From a virus: a DNA stretch of 24,179 nucleotides. The DNA is taken from IMG/VR virus record IMGVR_UViG_3300022221_000183, positions 1-24,179 of that record, one strand, 5' to 3'. A model generated the notes under the pieces. That model was not told the DNA's origin. It did no database searches and saw only the letters and a program-made list of their open reading frames with translations. Every line of letters starts with the position of its first letter. Position 1 is the stretch's first letter. Positions 20,567 to 24,179 of the stretch are shown here, in pieces. The translations under genes and the position numbers were made by a program.

Positions 20567-20863
20567 GTGATATCAAACAATCAAACACGAAGATTAAGCG
20601 CAATGTCTAGTTCCAGTATTGTAGGTGGCGACATAAAAGCCGCTTTGAATGAAATTAATAATTTAAGAGATATTAATTCTGATCTTCTGGAAACCACCGA
20701 AATATTATTAAAGTGGATTATTGCTGAACGTGAAGCAACGTATGACCTTTCCACTAATCAAGAAGGTGAATATTCGTCAGATGAAGATAGACAGGAAGTA
20801 GCTGAATACGATGAATTCATTATGAAAGTACAAGCCGTAATCAAAAAAGCAAAAGGTGAATAA
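20567..20863 (+). CDS. Uncharacterised early protein
   Basis: A 98-residue protein; GTG 20567 is chosen because TAAGGAAA lies upstream, while a TTG 18 bases earlier overlaps that site. It has a Ser-rich start, then a helix with DIKAALNEINNLRDINSDLL and TTEILLKWIIAEREA, an acidic loop and a closing helix (FIMKVQAVIKKAKGE). It may be a helical hairpin or coiled-coil protein. No family recognised. The next gene starts just after its stop. Confidence 0.6.
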   Translation: MISNNQTRRLSAMSSSSIVGGDIKAALNEINNLRDINSDLLETTEILLKWIIAEREATYDLSTNQEGEYSSDEDRQEVAEYDEFIMKVQAVIKKAKGE

Positions 20864-20864
20864 A

Positions 20865-21539
20865 ATGATAATTAAATTTAGAGCAATTTTAGATGTTAAT
20901 ACAGCCATCGAGGCAGTGAAACAAAACGGCTATACCTTGCGGTATGTCAAAGACCAATCAGAGGCCGTGTGCATCGAGGCAGTGAAACGAAACGGCGATG
21001 CCTTGCAGTATGTCAAAGACCAATCCGAGGCCGTGTGCATCGAGGCAGTGAAACAAAACGGCTATGCCTTGCGGTATGTCAAAGACCAATCCGAGGCCGT
21101 GTGCATCGAGGCAGTGAAAGAAGACGGCTATGCCTTGCAGTATGTCAAAGACCAATCCGAGGCCGTGTGCATCGAGGCAGTGAAACAAAACGGCTATGCC
21201 TTGCAGTATGTCAAAGACCAATCCGAGGCCGTGTGCATCGAGGCAGTGAAACAAGACGGCTATGCCTTGCAGTATGTCAAAGACCAATCCGAGGCCGTGT
21301 GCATCGAGGCAGTGAAACAAGACGGCTATGCCTTGCAGTATGTCAAAGACCAATCCGAGGCCGTGTGCATCGAGGCAGTGAAACAAAACGGCTATACCTT
21401 GCGGTATGTCAAAGACCAATCAGAGGCCGTGTGCATCGAGGCAGTGAAACAAAACGGCTATGCCTTGCAGTATGTCTTGATTAAAGATTTATTTATCAAA
21501 ATCGCAGGCATGATTAATATCGAAATTGATATTTCATAA
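20865..21539 (+). CDS. DUF4116-type tandem-repeat protein
   Basis: A 224-residue protein made almost wholly of nine 22-residue units of the form IEAVKQNGYALQYVKDQSEA with small changes at a few sites (Q/R/E, N/D, Y/D, A/T, Q/R). The unit resembles DUF4116 repeats, which are common in some protists, giant viruses and bacteria and are thought to form helical-hairpin solenoids. ATG 20865 has AGGTGA upstream. The last 24 residues (DLFIKIAGMINIEIDIS) are unique. Such a repeat protein in a phage early operon, just before csrA, has no known function. Confidence 0.75.
   Translation: MIIKFRAILDVNTAIEAVKQNGYTLRYVKDQSEAVCIEAVKRNGDALQYVKDQSEAVCIEAVKQNGYALRYVKDQSEAVCIEAVKEDGYALQYVKDQSEAVCIEAVKQNGYALQYVKDQSEAVCIEAVKQDGYALQYVKDQSEAVCIEAVKQDGYALQYVKDQSEAVCIEAVKQNGYTLRYVKDQSEAVCIEAVKQNGYALQYVLIKDLFIKIAGMINIEIDIS
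20907..21476 (+). repeat. Nine 66-bp coding tandem repeats
   Basis: Units begin about every 66 bases from 20907 with ATCGAGGCAGTGAAAC and are nearly identical; the ninth is shortened. Unit length is a multiple of three, so copy-number change keeps the frame. High identity, including silent sites, points to recent expansion or ongoing homogenisation. Two other frames are also open across the array only because the unit lacks stops in them. Confidence 0.95.
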
Positions 21540-21565
21540 CACATTATTAAAAAGGAAAAAACAGA

Positions 21566-21772
21566 ATGTTGATATTAACAAGACGTGTCAGTGAAACCCT
21601 AATGATTGGTGATGAAGTCACTATCACGGTTCTGGGTGTGAAAGGTAATCAGGTCCGGATCGGTATTGACGCACCAAAAGAAGTGGCCGTTCACCGTGAA
21701 GAAATTTATGAAAAAATTAAAAAGGAGTCAGGCAATGCCAACAGCAACCGTCCTGCCGTTCACTTTGCGTAG
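21566..21772 (+). CDS. csrA: CsrA/RsmA carbon storage regulator
   Basis: A 68-residue CsrA. The first 50 residues are nearly the enterobacterial protein: [32 protein letters not shown] and [16 protein letters not shown]-contact residues L4 and R44 are kept. The tail is slightly longer than the usual 61. CsrA homodimers bind GGA in leaders and change translation or stability of mRNAs. The ribosome site AAAAAGGAAAA contains a CsrA-type AAGGA core, so autoregulation is possible. It sits in the early operon between the repeat-protein gene and RecT-like gene and could retarget host metabolism or phage mRNAs. Confidence 0.93.
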   Translation: MLILTRRVSETLMIGDEVTITVLGVKGNQVRIGIDAPKEVAVHREEIYEKIKKESGNANSNRPAVHFA

Positions 21773-21950
21773 TAGTAAGCACACAGATCAGGCGATGGGT
21801 ATGGATGAACTGTTTTCTAAAATCGCCACCGTGCATATTGACCGATCTAAATACTGGTCACACATCTGTCCGAACATGGGGATGGATACCTTATTACACA
21901 AAACAGTGTGCCAATTTTGCGGCGCTAAACAGGAAGAGAAAAAATCATGA
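21735..21950 (+). CDS. Small Cys/His-containing protein overlapping csrA
   Basis: A 71-residue protein starting [20 protein letters not shown] 21735 is supported by AAAGGAG about ten bases upstream, placed inside the csrA tail, so 38 bases are read in two frames. The C-terminal half has H-x-C near residue 45 and CQFCG near residue 63, which could bind zinc. The last codons overlap the next gene (ATGA). No family recognised. Confidence 0.6.
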   Translation: MPTATVLPFTLRSSKHTDQAMGMDELFSKIATVHIDRSKYWSHICPNMGMDTLLHKTVCQFCGAKQEEKKS

Positions 21951-22717
21951 GTGCAGAACAATCAAACGTCACAGAATTACAGGTACAGCCAGCTAATTCA
22001 TTCAGCTTGACGCCAAAAAATCTTGATGAAGCCATGAAGTTTTCAGAAATGATTGCCGCCAGTGATATTTGTCCGAAAGACTTCAAGGGCAAGGCCGGTA
22101 ATGTGCTGGTGGCTATTCAAATGGGTTTGGAAGTTGGATTACCGCCGATGCAAGCCATTCAAAATATTGCTGTGATTAACGGCCGACCGACTGTTTGGGG
22201 TGACGCTACACCTGCCCTGGCAAAGGCTCATCCGAAGTATGAATACATGCACGAAGAATTTGACGAAAATTCTTTCACGGCTACTTGCAAAATCAAACGC
22301 AAAGGTGAAAACGAACAGATCAGAACCTTCAGTAAGACCGATGCACAAACAGCCGGATTATGGGGCAAGCAAGGCCCGTGGACCAATTATCCGAAACGCA
22401 TGTGTCAAATGCGTGCGCGTGCCTTTGCGATCCGTGATGTGTTTCCTGATGCACTGAAAGGTATTCAAGTGGCTGAAGAAGTCATGGATTATCAAGTACG
22501 TGATATGGGTCCAGCCGAGGTGGTTGATAAGGGTACCGGTGAAATTTTAGAGCCTGAATTGATGCCTGAATATCCTGAACAGTTATTCAAAACAAATTTT
22601 CCAACATGGAAAGATTTGATTATTGCTGGCAAACAAAGTCACGACAGCATCATAAATAAACTCGAGAGCATGTACACGCTCACCGTAGAACAGAAAAACG
22701 AAATTAAAGGTATTTAA
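21947..22717 (+). CDS. RecT-family single-strand annealing protein
   Basis: A 256-residue protein with RecT-like blocks: MKFSEMIAASDICPKDFKGK, VLVAIQMGLEVGLPPMQAIQ, NIAVINGRPTVWGDATPALA, and the DNA-binding-core-like QTAGLWGKQGPWTNYPKRMC and MRARAFAIRDVFPDALKG. RecT proteins anneal complementary single strands and pair with an exonuclease in phage recombination. Its stop lies 1 base before the YqaJ-type gene, the classic exo-annealing pair. ATG 21947 overlaps the previous stop. Confidence 0.85.
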   Translation: MSAEQSNVTELQVQPANSFSLTPKNLDEAMKFSEMIAASDICPKDFKGKAGNVLVAIQMGLEVGLPPMQAIQNIAVINGRPTVWGDATPALAKAHPKYEYMHEEFDENSFTATCKIKRKGENEQIRTFSKTDAQTAGLWGKQGPWTNYPKRMCQMRARAFAIRDVFPDALKGIQVAEEVMDYQVRDMGPAEVVDKGTGEILEPELMPEYPEQLFKTNFPTWKDLIIAGKQSHDSIINKLESMYTLTVEQKNEIKGI

Positions 22718-22718
22718 T

Positions 22719-24179
22719 ATGGAAACTCACAACGTACAGCCAGGTACAGAAAAGTGGTTAATGCTCAGAGCTTACTATGATACAGCGTCTGAAGCCCCCG
22801 CCATGATGGGTGATTCAAAATACATGACCCGCGATCAGTTGATGAAACAGAAAGTCACCAGGGAATCTGAACCAGTAACCGATCATTTACAGGCTTTATT
22901 TGATAGAGGGCACGCAGCCGAAGCGGCCATACGGCCTCATATTGTTAAGTTGATCGGTCAAGAACTTTTCCCGGCCACCGGTTCCATCGAGGCAGACGGC
23001 CTGAATCTGTTGGCTTCATTTGATGGTTTGACCATGGATGATGGTATCAACTTTGAACACAAGTTATGGAATGAAAAACTGGCTGAACGTGTCCGAAATA
23101 ACGATCTTGAAGACCAATACAAATGGCAAATGGATCAACAGATGATGGTCAGTGGTGCATCACGGACAATCTTTGTTACTTCAGACGGTACGCCGGACAA
23201 AATGGAATTCTGTTGGTATGACTGGAACCCGGATCGCGCTGTTCGATTGCTGGCCGGTTGGAAACAATTCAATGAAGACCGGGCCAATTATGTTTATGTG
23301 CCTGAACCTGAACTGATAAAAGCAAAACCCGTTATCGGTCTGCCTGCTGTCTCGATCAAAGTCGATGGGCAAATTGCATTGATCGACAATCTGACTGTAT
23401 TCGGTGAAGCCCTTGAACGCTATGTTGGTCAAATAAACAAAAATCCAGCAACCGATCAAGATTTTGCCGATCTGGAATCAACCGTAAAAACACTAAAGAA
23501 TGCTGAAGACGCATTGAATTCCGCTGAAAATGGCGCACTTGCTCAGGCTACCAGTATCGACACCATGCGCCGGACAGTTGACCTATACCGCACCATGGCG
23601 CGTGATAATCGGTTGATTACTGAAAAATTGGTAAAGAATCAAAAAGAAGTGATCAGAAACAAGATTATCAGCGATGCACAAAATGACCTGTCCGACCATA
23701 TTGCCGGTCTGAATAAAAGCCTGGGTGTCAGTTATATTTTGCTGACCTCATTGGTGTTTGGGAAATTCAGAGAAGCCGCCAAAGGCAAGCGCACGATCAC
23801 CACCCTGCAAGGTGCCGCAAACGATGAACTGGCCAGAGCTAAGATTGAAGCCAATGAAATAGCCGAGAAGATCCGCGCCAATCTGAAAGCACTCGAAGAC
23901 CACGCCGCCGAATATAAGTTTCTGTTTAATGATGTTCAATCCATTATCCATAAAGATGCCAGTGATTTTGTTTTGTTAGTGAAGGCCCGTGTAGCTGAAC
24001 GTCAAAAGGTAGAACTGGAAAAAGCTGAAGCCGAACGTGAACGGATAAGGGATGAAGAAGTGGCCCGGATAGCAGAAGAACAACGGCTGGCTGAAGAACA
24101 GGAACAGATTGATGAAGCGGCCAGAATTGCAGCCGAAAAGAAAAAAACTGATGAAGTCGAATTGAAACAGGTGTTGGTT
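22719..24179 (+). CDS. YqaJ-type viral exonuclease with long C-terminal extension (runs off the window)
   Basis: An open frame of 487 codons continuing beyond the right edge. Residues 1-190 resemble YqaJ/lambda-exo nucleases: GTEKWLMLRAYYDTASEAPA at the start, LLASFDGLTMDDG with D102, NFEHKLW with E113 and K115 of the D...ExK site, and QYKWQMDQQMMVSGA. The remaining 300 residues are not nuclease: a mixed helical region, then from about residue 410 a long Glu/Ala/Arg coiled coil. Typical YqaJ exonucleases are about 200-330 residues, so this is a fusion or a long-tailed variant. It should act with the RecT-like protein upstream. Confidence 0.8.
   Translation, partial: METHNVQPGTEKWLMLRAYYDTASEAPAMMGDSKYMTRDQLMKQKVTRESEPVTDHLQALFDRGHAAEAAIRPHIVKLIGQELFPATGSIEADGLNLLASFDGLTMDDGINFEHKLWNEKLAERVRNNDLEDQYKWQMDQQMMVSGASRTIFVTSDGTPDKMEFCWYDWNPDRAVRLLAGWKQFNEDRANYVYVPEPELIKAKPVIGLPAVSIKVDGQIALIDNLTVFGEALERYVGQINKNPATDQDFADLESTVKTLKNAEDALNSAENGALAQATSIDTMRRTVDLYRTMARDNRLITEKLVKNQKEVIRNKIISDAQNDLSDHIAGLNKSLGVSYILLTSLVFGKFREAAKGKRTITTLQGAANDELARAKIEANEIAEKIRANLKALEDHAAEYKFLFNDVQSIIHKDASDFVLLVKARVAERQKVELEKAEAERERIRDEEVARIAEEQRLAEEQEQIDEAARIAAEKKKTDEVELKQVLV

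Noticed and set aside
20907-21476. CRISPR array
   Set aside because: Repeats are contiguous 66-bp coding units with no distinct spacers.
20958-21484. Long frames on both strands within the 66-bp repeats
   Set aside because: They are open only because the repeat unit lacks stops in those frames; the DUF4116-like frame with its ribosome site explains the region.

Overview
This window is part of a temperate tailed phage or prophage. It carries a lambda-like regulatory, replication and recombination plan joined to a Mu/Bcep-type head-neck module. The host is probably a gammaproteobacterium: the encoded CsrA is almost the enterobacterial or pseudomonad protein, and moderate GC, gpO/gpP-like, NinB-like, Ref-like and RecT/YqaJ proteins all fit. 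No tRNA, rRNA, CRISPR array, insertion sequence, integrase, lysis gene or att site was seen. Both ends are cut inside phage genes.

Layout: (1) 1-9611, minus strand, is the packaging and head-neck module. Read in transcription order (right to left) it is small terminase, large terminase, portal, Mu gpF-like minor head protein, protease-scaffold with a nested scaffold start, cement protein, major capsid, a terminator-like hairpin, an unknown protein, DUF4054 protein, gp10-like protein, head-closure-like protein, tail terminator, and the start of a contractile-tail sheath-like protein. (2) 9613-15229, minus strand, is a tightly overlapped accessory and 'nin'-like block: DUF1643, three methyltransferase-type genes, Ref-like HNH nuclease, NinB-like, SEC-C protein, cupin-like protein, RuvC-like resolvase and small genes. 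(3) 15278-17772, minus strand, holds gpP-like and gpO-like replication genes and a CII-like regulator. (4) 17773-19866 is the immunity region. A Cro-like gene runs left and a CI-like gene runs right from one operator region. A second HTH gene with a secreted Sel1/TPR-like gene runs left from a second, near-identical operator region. (5) 19866-24179, plus strand, is the early recombination operon: small unknown genes, a DUF4116-type repeat protein, csrA, RecT-like annealing protein and a YqaJ-type exonuclease.

Inferred logic: two matching promoter-operator modules (about 18347-18390 and 19787-19830) face outward around the repressor genes, as oR/pR and oL/pL do in lambda. One fires left into cro, cII, O, P and the long late block; the other fires right into the recombination operon. 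A helically phased repeat array (17785-17890) sits between cro and the CII-like gene, where lambda has pRE.

Most unusual: a 313-residue reading frame wholly embedded in the cytosine methyltransferase gene with its own family-like motifs; the inverted duplicate operator modules; the 10-bp-period array; a 15/16 match to the chromosomal parS site; the phage csrA; and the nine-unit 66-bp coding repeat.
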